The notes below the pieces were generated by a model, which saw only the letters and a program-made list of their open reading frames with translations, was not told where the DNA came from and did not search any database. Source: DAIODI01 sp046349255 (lineage in GTDB: Bacteria > Pseudomonadota > Alphaproteobacteria > Rhizobiales > Aestuariivirgaceae). From it: a stretch of 64,000 bases of DNA. Positions 54,241 to 62,946 of the stretch are shown in pieces. A program made the translations under genes and the position numbers. Position 1 is the first letter of the stretch; each line of letters starts with the position of its first letter. The stretch is taken from positions 248,001 to 312,000 of the forward strand of contig JAXMCR010000002.1 in the NCBI GenBank assembly GCA_046349255.1, in the 5' to 3' direction.

Positions 54241-55443
54241 ATGGACGGATCGCTGATCGCGGCGGCGACGAAGACGCTCGACGACATCGAGCACGAGGGG
54301 CTGACGAAGCGCGAGCGCACGATCGTGTCGCCGCAAAGCGCCCACATCCGCGTCGAAGCCAATGGTCGGACGCAGGAGATCATCAACCTCTGCGCCAACA
54401 ACTACCTCGGCCTCGCCAACCACCCGGCGCTGATCGCCGCCGCCCACAAGGCGCTCGACACGCACGGCCTCGGCATGGCGTCGGTGCGCTTCATCTGCGG
54501 CACGTCCGACCTTCACCAGGAGCTCGAGCGGCGCCTAGCCCGGTTCCTGAAGGCTGAGGATGCGATCCTGTTCTCCTCCTGCTTCGACGCCAACGGCGGC
54601 CTCTTCGAGGCGCTGCTCGGCGCGGAAGACGCCGTGATCTCGGACGCGCTGAACCATGCCTCGATCATCGACGGCATCCGGCTCTGCAAGGCGCAGCGCC
54701 ACCGCTACGCCAACAACGACATGGGCGAACTCGAGGCGCGTCTCGTCGAGGTCAGGGGCGCGAGGAATCGCCTCATTGCCACCGACGGCGTGTTCTCGAT
54801 GGACGGGATCATCGCCGATCTTCCGGCAGTCTGCGACCTCGCCGCGCAGCATCACGCGACGGTGATGGTCGACGACAGCCACGCGGTCGGCGTTCTGGGC
54901 GCAACCGGCGCCGGTACCCCGGAACACCACCACGTGATGGAGAAGATCGACCTCCTTACCGGCACCTTCGGCAAGGCGCTCGGCGGGGCCGCCGGCGGCT
55001 ACGTGGCGGGCCGAAAGCCCTTCATCGACCTCTTGCGCCAGCGGGCGCGGCCCTACCTGTTCTCCAATGCGCTGCCGCCGCCGATCTGCGCGGCAACGCT
55101 CGCCGCGCTCGATCTCCTCGAGCAGGAGCCCGGCCTCCTGAAGCGCCTCGCGGACAACGCGAAATTCTTCCGGGAACGGATGACGGCGGCCGGCTTCACG
55201 CTCGCCGGCGCGGGCCACCCGATCATCCCGGTGATGCTTGGCGATGCAAGACTCGCGACGAGGATGGCGGCGCGGCTCGGCGAGCTTGGCATCTACGTCA
55301 CCGCGTTCTCGTTCCCGGTGGTACCGAAGGGACAGGCGCGCATCCGCACGCAGATGTCGGCGGCGCACACGCAGGCCGACCTCGCCCGCGCGGTCGAGGC
55401 GTTCACCGTGGCGGGGCGCGAGTGCGGCGCGCTGAAGGACTGA
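54241..55443 (+). CDS. kbl: Glycine C-acetyltransferase (2-amino-3-ketobutyrate CoA ligase)
   Basis: A 400-residue alpha-oxoamine synthase. CANNYLGLANHP, GLGMASVRFICGT, DALNHASIIDGIRL and the PLP lysine in LTGTFGKALGGAAGG are diagnostic. It cleaves 2-amino-3-ketobutyrate with CoA to glycine and acetyl-CoA. The next gene encodes threonine dehydrogenase, which makes its substrate, so the two form the threonine-to-glycine pathway. The ATG has GGAGG eight bases upstream. Confidence 0.96.
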   Translation: MDGSLIAAATKTLDDIEHEGLTKRERTIVSPQSAHIRVEANGRTQEIINLCANNYLGLANHPALIAAAHKALDTHGLGMASVRFICGTSDLHQELERRLARFLKAEDAILFSSCFDANGGLFEALLGAEDAVISDALNHASIIDGIRLCKAQRHRYANNDMGELEARLVEVRGARNRLIATDGVFSMDGIIADLPAVCDLAAQHHATVMVDDSHAVGVLGATGAGTPEHHHVMEKIDLLTGTFGKALGGAAGGYVAGRKPFIDLLRQRARPYLFSNALPPPICAATLAALDLLEQEPGLLKRLADNAKFFRERMTAAGFTLAGAGHPIIPVMLGDARLATRMAARLGELGIYVTAFSFPVVPKGQARIRTQMSAAHTQADLARAVEAFTVAGRECGALKD

Positions 55444-55465
55444 TCGGTTTACGGAGGATGTTCGC

Positions 55466-56491
55466 ATGAAGGCGCTCGTCAAGGCGAAGGCGGAGCCGGG
55501 CCTCTGGCTCGAGGACGTGCCGGTTCCCGAACCCGGACCGTCCGACGTGCTCGTGAAAGTACGCCGCTCGGCGATCTGCGGCACCGACCTCCACATCTGG
55601 AAGTGGGACGCGTGGGCTGCGAAGACGATCCCGGTGCCGATGGTGGTCGGCCACGAGTACGTGGGCGAGGCCGCGAAGCTCGGCTCGGCGGTGAAGGGTT
55701 TCGAGATCGGCGAAGTGGTGACGAGCGAGGGCCACATCGTCTGCGGCCATTGCCGCAACTGCCGCGCGGGCCGCGAGCACCTCTGCCCCAACACGCTTGG
55801 CGTCGGCGTCAACCGGCCGGGCAGCTTCGCCGAGTACGTCTGCGTGCCGGCGCACAACGTGTACCCGATCCCGCACGGGGTGCCGGAGAAGGTCGCGGCG
55901 ATCCTTGATCCTTACGGCAACGCGATCCACACCGCGCTCTCCTTCGAGATGGTGGGCGAGGACGTGCTGATCACCGGGGCCGGGCCCATCGGCATCATGG
56001 CGGTGCCGATCTGCCACCGGGCCGGCGCTCGCAACATCGTGATCACCGACGTGAACGACTATCGCCTCGACCTTGCCCGCAGAATGGGGGCGACGCGCGC
56101 CGTCAACGTGGCGAAGGAGGATCTCCGCCAGGTGATGCGCGATCTCGACATGAAGGAAGGCTTCGACATCGGCCTCGAGATGTCGGGCAACGAGCGGGCC
56201 TTCCGGCAGATGCTGTCGGCGATGATCAACGGCGGCCGCATCGCGATGCTCGGAATTCCGCCTGGCGAGATGTCGATCGATTGGAACGAGGTCATCTTCA
56301 AGAGCCTCACCATCAAGGGCATCTACGGCCGCGAGATGTTCGACACCTGGTACAAGGGCGTGGCGCTGATCCAGTCCGGTCTCGACCTCATGCCGGTGAT
56401 CACCCACGAACTGCCGATCGCCCGCTTCGCCGAGGGCTTCGAGGCGATGGCGTCCGGAAAATGCGGAAAGGTGCTGCTCGACTGGTCATGA
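55466..56491 (+). CDS. tdh: L-threonine 3-dehydrogenase
   Basis: A 341-residue zinc-dependent medium-chain dehydrogenase. The catalytic zinc site includes Cys in ICGTDLHIWKWDAW and GHEYVGE; the structural zinc site is CGHCRNCRAGREHLC; the NAD-binding motif is ITGAGPIGIMA. LHIWKWDAWA is specific for Tdh. It oxidises threonine to 2-amino-3-ketobutyrate, the substrate of Kbl. The ATG lies 22 bases after kbl with GGAGG upstream. Confidence 0.96.
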   Translation: MKALVKAKAEPGLWLEDVPVPEPGPSDVLVKVRRSAICGTDLHIWKWDAWAAKTIPVPMVVGHEYVGEAAKLGSAVKGFEIGEVVTSEGHIVCGHCRNCRAGREHLCPNTLGVGVNRPGSFAEYVCVPAHNVYPIPHGVPEKVAAILDPYGNAIHTALSFEMVGEDVLITGAGPIGIMAVPICHRAGARNIVITDVNDYRLDLARRMGATRAVNVAKEDLRQVMRDLDMKEGFDIGLEMSGNERAFRQMLSAMINGGRIAMLGIPPGEMSIDWNEVIFKSLTIKGIYGREMFDTWYKGVALIQSGLDLMPVITHELPIARFAEGFEAMASGKCGKVLLDWS

Positions 56492-56496
56492 CTGCT

Positions 56497-56525
56497 TTGC
56501 ACTCGCCGCGGAACGTGCCTAATAT
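56497..56525 (+). promoter_or_regulatory. Sigma-70-like promoter candidate for the dipeptide-type ABC operon
   Basis: TTGCAC at 56497-56502 and TAATAT at 56520-56525 with a 17-base spacer lie about 85 bases upstream of the first permease gene, just after tdh. Fit to the -35 box is moderate and to the -10 box is good. Confidence 0.45.
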
Positions 56526-56608
56526 CGAAATTGCGTGACCGGCCCGCGCGCTTTGCGGGACCGAAAGCCGCTTGAAGACGGCGCGCCGGGAGGGGAGAGG
56601 CAGGAAGT

Positions 56609-57541
56609 ATGCTGCGTATCGCATTGCGTCGTCTCGCATCGATGATCCTCATCATGCTGACGATTTCGCTGATCCTCTTCGCGATCTTCGAAGGCGACAA
56701 GTACAACGTCGCGTCGAAGGTTCTGGGCCCCTACTCCACCACCGAACAACGCAACACGTGGCTCGAACAGAACGGCTACAACGAGCCGTTCTTCAGCCGC
56801 TATTTCGATTGGGTCTGGCGCTTCCTGCATGGCGACTTCGGCACCTCGATCATGTTCAACACGCCGGTGTCGAACCTGCTCGGCGAACACCTCTGGCACA
56901 CGGCCATCCTCGCCTTCTGGACGTTCCTCATCACCATGTCGATCGCGCTCGTGCTCGGCGTCCTGTCGGGGATCGCAGAAGGCTCGTTCCGCGACCGCTC
57001 CATCACGGTGCTCTCCGTGCTGACGACCTCGGTCCCCGAGTTCGCCTCGGCCACCATCCTCGTGGCGATCTTCGTCTACTGGCTGAACCTCCTGCCCGGC
57101 ACGTCATCGTTCTCGAACGGGGTGAACTGGCGTGAGCTCGTGCTGCCGGTCGCGGTGCTCGTCATCTACAACTTCGGCTACTACACGCGCATGACGCGCG
57201 CCTCGATGGCCGAGGTGATGACCTCGCAGTACATCCGCACCGCGGTGCTGAAGGGCCTGCCGTTCCGCCAGATCGTGACGAAGCACGCGCTGCGCAACGC
57301 GCTCATCGCGCCGTTCACCGTGATGGTGCTGCAGCTCAACTATCTCCTGTCCGGCGTGATCGTGGTCGAGGTGTTCTTCGCCTACAAGGGCTTCGGCAAG
57401 CTGCTCTACGAGGCGGCGATGTTCGGCGACATCTACACCGTCGAGGCCTGCACCATGGTCGCCGTCGTGGTGGCGGTCATGTCGCAGTTCATCTCGGATG
57501 TGGGCTACACGCTGCTCAATCCGCGCATCCGGTTCAGCTGA
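56609..57541 (+). CDS. ABC transporter permease (DppB/OppB-like)
   Basis: A 310-residue permease with an N-terminal helix (RLASMILIMLTISLILFAIF), a periplasmic loop and five further helices. The EAA loop region is RASMAEVMTSQYIRTAVLKGLP, typical of dipeptide/oligopeptide/nickel permeases. The start follows GGAGGGGAGAGG. It pairs with the next permease. No binding protein gene is present in the operon, so substrate range (peptide, opine, glycan or other) is unknown. Confidence 0.92.
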   Translation: MLRIALRRLASMILIMLTISLILFAIFEGDKYNVASKVLGPYSTTEQRNTWLEQNGYNEPFFSRYFDWVWRFLHGDFGTSIMFNTPVSNLLGEHLWHTAILAFWTFLITMSIALVLGVLSGIAEGSFRDRSITVLSVLTTSVPEFASATILVAIFVYWLNLLPGTSSFSNGVNWRELVLPVAVLVIYNFGYYTRMTRASMAEVMTSQYIRTAVLKGLPFRQIVTKHALRNALIAPFTVMVLQLNYLLSGVIVVEVFFAYKGFGKLLYEAAMFGDIYTVEACTMVAVVVAVMSQFISDVGYTLLNPRIRFS

Positions 57542-57552
57542 GGACAAGGACG

Positions 57553-58515
57553 ATGGCCGAAACGACCTCCTCGCCTGTCCCCGCCGCAACCCCCCGGGCG
57601 CCCGGCGCCTTCGGAAAGCTGTTCCGCGCCCTCGGCCTGATGCGCGAATCCCGCGTCGGCATGATCGGGCTGTTCCTCGTGCTGTTCTGGGTGGTGCTGG
57701 CGCTGCTCGCGCCCGTCCTGCCGCTTGAGGATCCGCTGAAGCAGTCGACCGGCATGCTGCTCAAGCCGATCTTCTCGCAGGGCAAAGACGGCGTGATGCA
57801 CTGGCTCGGCACCGACGAGAAAGGCCGCGACCTTCTCTCGCGCCTGATCTGGGGCGGACGCCTCGTGCTGATCTGGGCGACCATCGCCACCGTCGTCGCC
57901 TACATCGTCGGCATGCTGATGGGGGTGCTCGCCGGCTACAAGGGCGGCTGGACGGACGAGATCATCTCCTTCATCGGCAACGTGCTCCTGTCGTTCCCGC
58001 TGATGGTGCTCTACCTCGTGATCCTGTCACGCTTCGGCCCGGCCTCCGAGTTCGGCCAGTATCTTGCGCGCGACGTGGGCCTGAACCCGGTGCTGGTCGC
58101 CGGCATCATCATCATCGTCGCCGTCACGTTCGGTACCGCGCCCCAGGTGGCGCGCATCGTGCGTGGCCTCGTGCTCGACCTGAAAACGCGCGACTACATC
58201 GCCGCCGCCGAGGTGCGCGGCGAGAACCCGTGGTACATCATGCTCATCGAGCTCCTGCCGAATGCGCGCGGCCCGCTGATCGTCGATGCGTGCCTCAGGC
58301 TCGGCTACGTCACGATCACCATCGCCCTCCTCGGCTACCTCTCGCTCGGCCTGCCGCCGCCCGATCCCGATTGGGGCAAGATGATCTCCGACGCGCAGAA
58401 GTTCGGCTCGTTCGGCATGAACGCGATGCTCTGGCCCGCCTTCGCCATCTCGTCGCTGGTGCTGGGCCTCAACCTCCTCGCCGACGGTATCCGCGAAGTT
58501 TCGCTCAGGGATTGA
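57553..58515 (+). CDS. ABC transporter permease (DppC/OppC-like)
   Basis: A 320-residue second permease subunit. The DppC N-terminal segment GLMRESRVGMIGLFLVLFWVVLALLAPVLP and HWLGTDEKGRDLLSRLIWGGR are diagnostic; the EAA loop is around TRDYIAAAEVRGENPWYIM. It begins 11 bases after dppB-like and ends three bases before the ATPase gene, so expression is coupled. Confidence 0.93.
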   Translation: MAETTSSPVPAATPRAPGAFGKLFRALGLMRESRVGMIGLFLVLFWVVLALLAPVLPLEDPLKQSTGMLLKPIFSQGKDGVMHWLGTDEKGRDLLSRLIWGGRLVLIWATIATVVAYIVGMLMGVLAGYKGGWTDEIISFIGNVLLSFPLMVLYLVILSRFGPASEFGQYLARDVGLNPVLVAGIIIIVAVTFGTAPQVARIVRGLVLDLKTRDYIAAAEVRGENPWYIMLIELLPNARGPLIVDACLRLGYVTITIALLGYLSLGLPPPDPDWGKMISDAQKFGSFGMNAMLWPAFAISSLVLGLNLLADGIREVSLRD

Positions 58516-58518
58516 TCC

Positions 58519-60804
58519 ATGGCCACCGAGACCAAGACCGCCGCGAGACAGAAGGCCCGGGACCCCAACGTGCCGGTGCTCGAGTGCCGCAACCTGTGCA
58601 TCTCGTACTACACGCGGGCCGGCGAGATCCCGGCCGTCGTCGACTTCAACCTGAAGGTCATGCCGGGCGAGGCTGTGGGCATCGTCGGTGAATCCGGCTG
58701 CGGCAAGTCGACGGTGGCGCTCGCCATCATGCAGTACATGGGCAAGAACGGCGCGGTGACCGGCGGGGAAATCCTGTTCAACGGCCGCGACCTGCGCACG
58801 ATGAGCCCGGAGGAACTGCGCCAGATCCGCGGCTCGCAGATCTCGATGGTCTACCAGGAGCCGATGGCGTCGCTGAACCCGTCGCTCCGGATCAAGGACC
58901 AGCTCACCGAAGTGCCGATCGTGCACGAGGGCGTGTCGATGGAGGAGGCCGAGCGCCGCTCGATCGAGATGCTGGACGCGGTGCGCCTGCCCGATCCGCA
59001 GCGGATCATGAACTCCTTCCCCCACCAGCTGTCGGGCGGCCAGCAGCAGCGCGTCGTCATCGCCATGGCGCTCTTGTCGAACCCGCAGCTCCTGCTGCTC
59101 GACGAGCCGACCACCGCGCTCGACGTGACGGTCGAGGCGGGCGTCGTCGAGCTCATCAAGGACATCTCGAAGCGCTTCGGCACCTCGATGATCTACATCT
59201 CGCACAACCTCGGCCTCATCCTCGAGACGTGCGACCGCATCGCGGTGATGTACTCGGGGCAGGCCGTGGAGTTCGGCACCGTCGAGCAGGTGTTCGACGA
59301 AATGCGCCACCCCTATACGCGCGGGCTTTTCAACTCGATCCCGCTGCCGGGCACCGATCGCTACGCACATCCGCTCGTACCGATCCGCGGGCAGTTGCCG
59401 CTCCCGCACCAGCGGCCGCCCGGCTGCACGTTCGGCCCGCGGTGCGACTACTACGTCGAAGGGCGCTGCAACAAGCCGCCGATCCCGATGGAGGCGGTGC
59501 GCAACGATCCCGGCCACTTCGTGCGCTGCATCCGCTACGACGAGATCGACTGGGCGACCGCCAAGAAGGGCGAGGTACAGCCGCCGGTGAACTTCGGCCC
59601 GCCGGTGCTCGAGGTGAAGAACCTCAAGAAGTACTACGAGATCCGTGACAACTCGATCGGCGCCTGGTTCAAGGGCAAGTCGTCGCGCTTCGTGAAGGCG
59701 AACGAGAAGCTCGACTTCGACGCGCGCGAGGCCGAGACCGTGGCGATCGTCGGCGAGTCCGGCTGCGGCAAGTCCACCTTCGCGAAGGTGCTGATGGGCC
59801 TCGAGCAGGCGACCGAAGGCGAGGTGCTGCTGCGCGGCCAGGAGATCGGCCACCTGCCGGTGCGCAAGCGCGCGCCGCAACTCATCTCCTCGCTCCAGAT
59901 CGTGTTCCAGAACCCGTTCGAGACGCTGAACCCGTCGCACTCGGTCGGCTCGCAGATCGCCCGCGTGCTGAAGCGCTACGGCATCGGCCGGAACAAGGAC
60001 GAACTGCGCGAGAAGGTGTACGAGCTTCTCGACCTCGTGAAGCTGCCGCGCGCCTTCGCCGACCGCAAGCCGCGCCAGCTGTCGGGCGGCCAGAAGCAGC
60101 GCGTCGGCATCGCCCGCGCGTTCGGCGGCGACGCGGCCGTCGTCGTGGCGGACGAGCCGGTCTCCGCGCTCGACGTGTCGGTACAGGCGGCGGTCACGGG
60201 GCTCCTGACCGACATCCAGCGCGCCAAGCGCACGACACTGGTGTTCATCAGCCACGATCTCTCGGTCGTGCGATACCTCGCCGACCGCGTGGTGGTGATG
60301 TACCTCGGCCGCATCATGGAGCAGGGCACGACCGACCAGATCTTCGCCTCGCCCTATCATCCGTATACGGAGGCGCTGCTCTCGGCCGTGCCGATCGCCG
60401 ACACGTCCGTCCACAAGAAGCACATCGTGCTGAAGGGCGAGCTTCCTTCCCCGATGAACCCGCCGTCGGGCTGCCCGTTCCAGACGCGCTGTCCGCGCAA
60501 GATCGGGGCGATCTGCGAGACGGAGCTTCCGCCGGTGAAGGAGCTCGCGCCCGGCCACAAGATCATGTGCCACCTGTCCGACGACGTCCTGCGCGCCATG
60601 GATCCCGTGATCGCCTACGGCGAGGCGGACGGCGGCTCGGCGCAGATGGCGGCCGGCAAGTCGGCGAAGGCGGTGGCGCGCGCCGAAGCAGCCGCGCCTG
60701 CGGACGCGATGTCGGACGCGAAAGCCTCCGCCGTGCGCGCTGCGGCGAAGAAGGCGGCCGCCGCACGCCAGTCGCCGCTGCGGCCGCCGAAGAAGAAGCG
60801 CTAG
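58519..60804 (+). CDS. Fused dual ATP-binding protein (DppD-DppF-like)
   Basis: A 761-residue protein with two complete ABC ATPase domains. The first (about 15-330) has GESGCGKSTV, LSGGQQQRVVI and LLLLDEPTTALD; the second (about 365-690) has GESGCGKSTFAK, LSGGQKQRVGIARA and VVADEPVSALD. Each is followed by an oligopeptide-type C-terminal Cys-rich extension (GCTFGPRCDYY and GCPFQTRCPRK). The last 50 residues are Ala/Lys-rich and end in a basic KKKR tail, unusual for the family. The gene overlaps the convergent hydrolase gene by four bases. Confidence 0.93.
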   Translation: MATETKTAARQKARDPNVPVLECRNLCISYYTRAGEIPAVVDFNLKVMPGEAVGIVGESGCGKSTVALAIMQYMGKNGAVTGGEILFNGRDLRTMSPEELRQIRGSQISMVYQEPMASLNPSLRIKDQLTEVPIVHEGVSMEEAERRSIEMLDAVRLPDPQRIMNSFPHQLSGGQQQRVVIAMALLSNPQLLLLDEPTTALDVTVEAGVVELIKDISKRFGTSMIYISHNLGLILETCDRIAVMYSGQAVEFGTVEQVFDEMRHPYTRGLFNSIPLPGTDRYAHPLVPIRGQLPLPHQRPPGCTFGPRCDYYVEGRCNKPPIPMEAVRNDPGHFVRCIRYDEIDWATAKKGEVQPPVNFGPPVLEVKNLKKYYEIRDNSIGAWFKGKSSRFVKANEKLDFDAREAETVAIVGESGCGKSTFAKVLMGLEQATEGEVLLRGQEIGHLPVRKRAPQLISSLQIVFQNPFETLNPSHSVGSQIARVLKRYGIGRNKDELREKVYELLDLVKLPRAFADRKPRQLSGGQKQRVGIARAFGGDAAVVVADEPVSALDVSVQAAVTGLLTDIQRAKRTTLVFISHDLSVVRYLADRVVVMYLGRIMEQGTTDQIFASPYHPYTEALLSAVPIADTSVHKKHIVLKGELPSPMNPPSGCPFQTRCPRKIGAICETELPPVKELAPGHKIMCHLSDDVLRAMDPVIAYGEADGGSAQMAAGKSAKAVARAEAAAPADAMSDAKASAVRAAAKKAAAARQSPLRPPKKKR

Positions 60805-61607
60805 CGGGCAGCCGAGAGGAAGAGTTTCGCCTCTTCCGCCCATGTCGGCGGGCTGAACACGTCCATGTGGTCGGCGCCGTCCACCGTGATCATGCGCTTC
60901 GGTTCCGGCGCGGCTTCGTAGAGCTTCTTGCCGAGCGCGTAGGGCACCACCTGGTCCGCCGTGCCGTGCACGACGAGGAGCGGCGCCTTCAAGCCGCCAA
61001 TCCGCGCGGCCGACTCGTAGCGGTCGTGCAGCATCAGGCTCACGGGCAGCCACGGGTAGTGGAACGTTGCGGTCTCGACCATCGAGCTGTACGGCGCCTC
61101 GAGCGCGAGCGCTGCAACCGGCTTCGTCGTGGCGAGCGCGGTCGCCGGGCCGGAGCCGAGCGACTCGCCCACCACGCAGATCGAGGCGGACGCAACGCCC
61201 TGCGACACGAGCCAGTCGTAGGCGGTCCCGGCGTCGGTGAGGAGCCCCTGCTCGCTCGGGCTGCCGGTGGAGCCGCCGTAGCCGCGCCACGAAACGAACA
61301 GCACGCCGAACCCTTGTGCCTGGTAGAACGCGAACCGCTCCGTCCGGTCTGCAAGCGTGCCGGCGTTGCCATGGAAGTAGAGCACCGTCGGCCGCCCCCG
61401 CTGCGGGGGCGACCACCAGACGACGAGGCGTTCCCCGTCCGGCGTTGCGATCTCGTGGTTCTCGACGTTCACGAGCCCGGCCTCGGCCGGCGCCGTGCGC
61501 TGCGCATTGCGCCGGTAGAGCAGCGTGCGCTGCTGGAAGTAGACGAGCAGCGCTACCGCGAGATAGCTCGCCGCGAGCACCGCGAGCGTGGCGAGCAGAA
61601 CCCGCAT
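60801..61607 (-). CDS. Alpha/beta hydrolase (BEM46/YfhR-like), membrane-anchored
   Basis: A 268-residue hydrolase with an N-terminal membrane helix (VLLATLAVLAASYLAVALLVYF). FHGNAGTLADR is the oxyanion region, the nucleophile Ser is in VVGESLGSGPA, the acid is in HGTADQVVP and the catalytic His is in DGADHMD. The layout matches the BEM46-like family of unknown substrate. The ATG overlaps the stop of the upstream cupin gene by four bases, so it is the last gene of the cupin/OCD operon. Confidence 0.87.
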   Translation of the reverse strand: MRVLLATLAVLAASYLAVALLVYFQQRTLLYRRNAQRTAPAEAGLVNVENHEIATPDGERLVVWWSPPQRGRPTVLYFHGNAGTLADRTERFAFYQAQGFGVLFVSWRGYGGSTGSPSEQGLLTDAGTAYDWLVSQGVASASICVVGESLGSGPATALATTKPVAALALEAPYSSMVETATFHYPWLPVSLMLHDRYESAARIGGLKAPLLVVHGTADQVVPYALGKKLYEAAPEPKRMITVDGADHMDVFSPPTWAEEAKLFLSAAR

Positions 61608-62254
61608 CAGCGGGCAACGAGGCGGGCGGGCTCCGCCACGTCCTTCGTCCACACATAGAGCGTGAGCAGCGGCGAGGCACCGGTTCGCGTCGCGTGCACG
61701 ACGCCCGGCGGGTGCCACACGCCCTCGCCGGGGCGCTTGGGCGCGAACGCGCCCCCGTCGCGGCTCCAGGCGCTGTCGCCCGCGAGCATCACGTAAAGCT
61801 CCGGTGCCGGATGAAAATGATCCGGGTACAGGATGCCCGGCCCGAGGATCATCAGTCCCAGGAGGAAATCATCGCCCGCGAACACGCCGTTCGGGCCGAC
61901 GATCTCGGCGTGGGCGTAGCGCTCCATGTAGCCCGGCTGGCCCATCGCCTCGTCCGAGTAGTTGGCGTTCTGCCGCCAGCACAGATCGTCCTCGAGACCC
62001 GCGAGCGCGGCGGCAAGCGCGGCGTCGTGCGCCATCAGTTCCCCAGTGAGTTCCGGCAGGTATCGGCAGGCGGGAAGCCGCCTCGGCTCGACCGGCTGGG
62101 CCGATCGCGGGTCGATCGGCTGCAGGGCGAGTCGGGCTGCCGCCTCACCCCCGACGCTGCGGTCGAGGCGGCCGATGAGCCTGCGCGCGCACGCGATGAA
62201 GTGCGCCGCGCTCTCGGCTACGCCATCGTCGTAATTCTTCGCCGTCTTCGTCAC
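61607..62254 (-). CDS. Cupin of the DMSP lyase/lyase-like (DddQ/DLL) family
   Basis: A 215-residue single cupin. The metal-binding first motif is YPDHFHPAPELYVMLAG (two His, Glu, Tyr) and the second includes GVVHATR near the C-terminus, with LYVWTKDV following. This His-x-x-x-Glu-x-x-Tyr-type pattern is characteristic of DddQ-like DMSP lyases and their non-DMSP relatives. Whether it cleaves DMSP cannot be told. The GTG at 62254 overlaps the stop of a second cupin of the same type and has GAAGGAC upstream. Confidence 0.82.
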   Translation of the reverse strand: MTKTAKNYDDGVAESAAHFIACARRLIGRLDRSVGGEAAARLALQPIDPRSAQPVEPRRLPACRYLPELTGELMAHDAALAAALAGLEDDLCWRQNANYSDEAMGQPGYMERYAHAEIVGPNGVFAGDDFLLGLMILGPGILYPDHFHPAPELYVMLAGDSAWSRDGGAFAPKRPGEGVWHPPGVVHATRTGASPLLTLYVWTKDVAEPARLVAR

Positions 62255-62946
62255 GCGTCCTTCGCCTTCGCGGCAAGCGCCGCATCGATGGTTGTCCAGT
62301 CCGCGGCCTTGTCGACAAGCGCCGGGAGGCTCACGTCCTTCGTCCAGGCATAGAGGCACAATAGCGGCTTTTCGTCGACGATGGTCGCGTGGACGCGGTT
62401 AGCGATGTTCCACACGGGCTCGCCCGCCTGCCGGCTCTCCCACGGCGCACCCGTGCCGAAGCGCCAGCGCGTCGGGCCGGTCAGCGGCAGGTAGAGCTCC
62501 GGCGCCGGATGGTGATGATCGCGGTACAGCACGTGCGGCCCGATCAGGAAGAGGCCGAGATCGTAGTCCGCCGCCTCGAACGTCGCGCCCGGGCCGACGA
62601 TCTCGGCGAAGGCGTGAGACGCGGCGAACCGCTGGCCGATCTCCTCCGGACGGTAGGCGTCGTAGGTCGTCCAGGCGAGGAACGGGCGGGCGGCCTCCAC
62701 GGCGCGGGCAAGCCGGCCGAAGCCGGCCCGCCGCACCTCCTCGATCGCGCGCGATAGATGATGGCACGCCGGGATCTCGCGGGGCGCAGGCAGTTGGATC
62801 GCGCGGAAGTCGACCGCGTCGAGGCCGTCGAGCACCTCCGCGCGACCGCTCCGGCCGTCGACCTTGTCCGCAATCGTCGCCCGGGCGGCATCGACGAGCT
62901 GGCTCAGCGCCATCTCGGCGCGGAGCGGTTCGTGGGTGTCCGGCAT
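62251..62946 (-). CDS. Cupin of the DMSP lyase/lyase-like (DddQ/DLL) family (tandem paralogue)
   Basis: A 231-residue paralogue of the next gene, with YRDHHHPAPELYLPLTG as metal-binding motif 1, NRVHATIV in motif 2 and LYAWTKDVSLP. The two proteins share layout but are well diverged, so both were probably retained for different substrates or as a heteromer. Its ATG overlaps the stop of the OCD-family gene; its stop overlaps the next cupin. All four genes of this group are thus translationally coupled. Confidence 0.82.
   Translation of the reverse strand: MPDTHEPLRAEMALSQLVDAARATIADKVDGRSGRAEVLDGLDAVDFRAIQLPAPREIPACHHLSRAIEEVRRAGFGRLARAVEAARPFLAWTTYDAYRPEEIGQRFAASHAFAEIVGPGATFEAADYDLGLFLIGPHVLYRDHHHPAPELYLPLTGPTRWRFGTGAPWESRQAGEPVWNIANRVHATIVDEKPLLCLYAWTKDVSLPALVDKAADWTTIDAALAAKAKDA

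Noticed and set aside
58027..61680. Open frame of more than 1,200 codons on the minus strand across the ABC genes
   Set aside because: It runs antisense to well-defined permease, ATPase and hydrolase genes; its composition (Arg, His, Asp-rich) is typical of GC-rich shadow frames.
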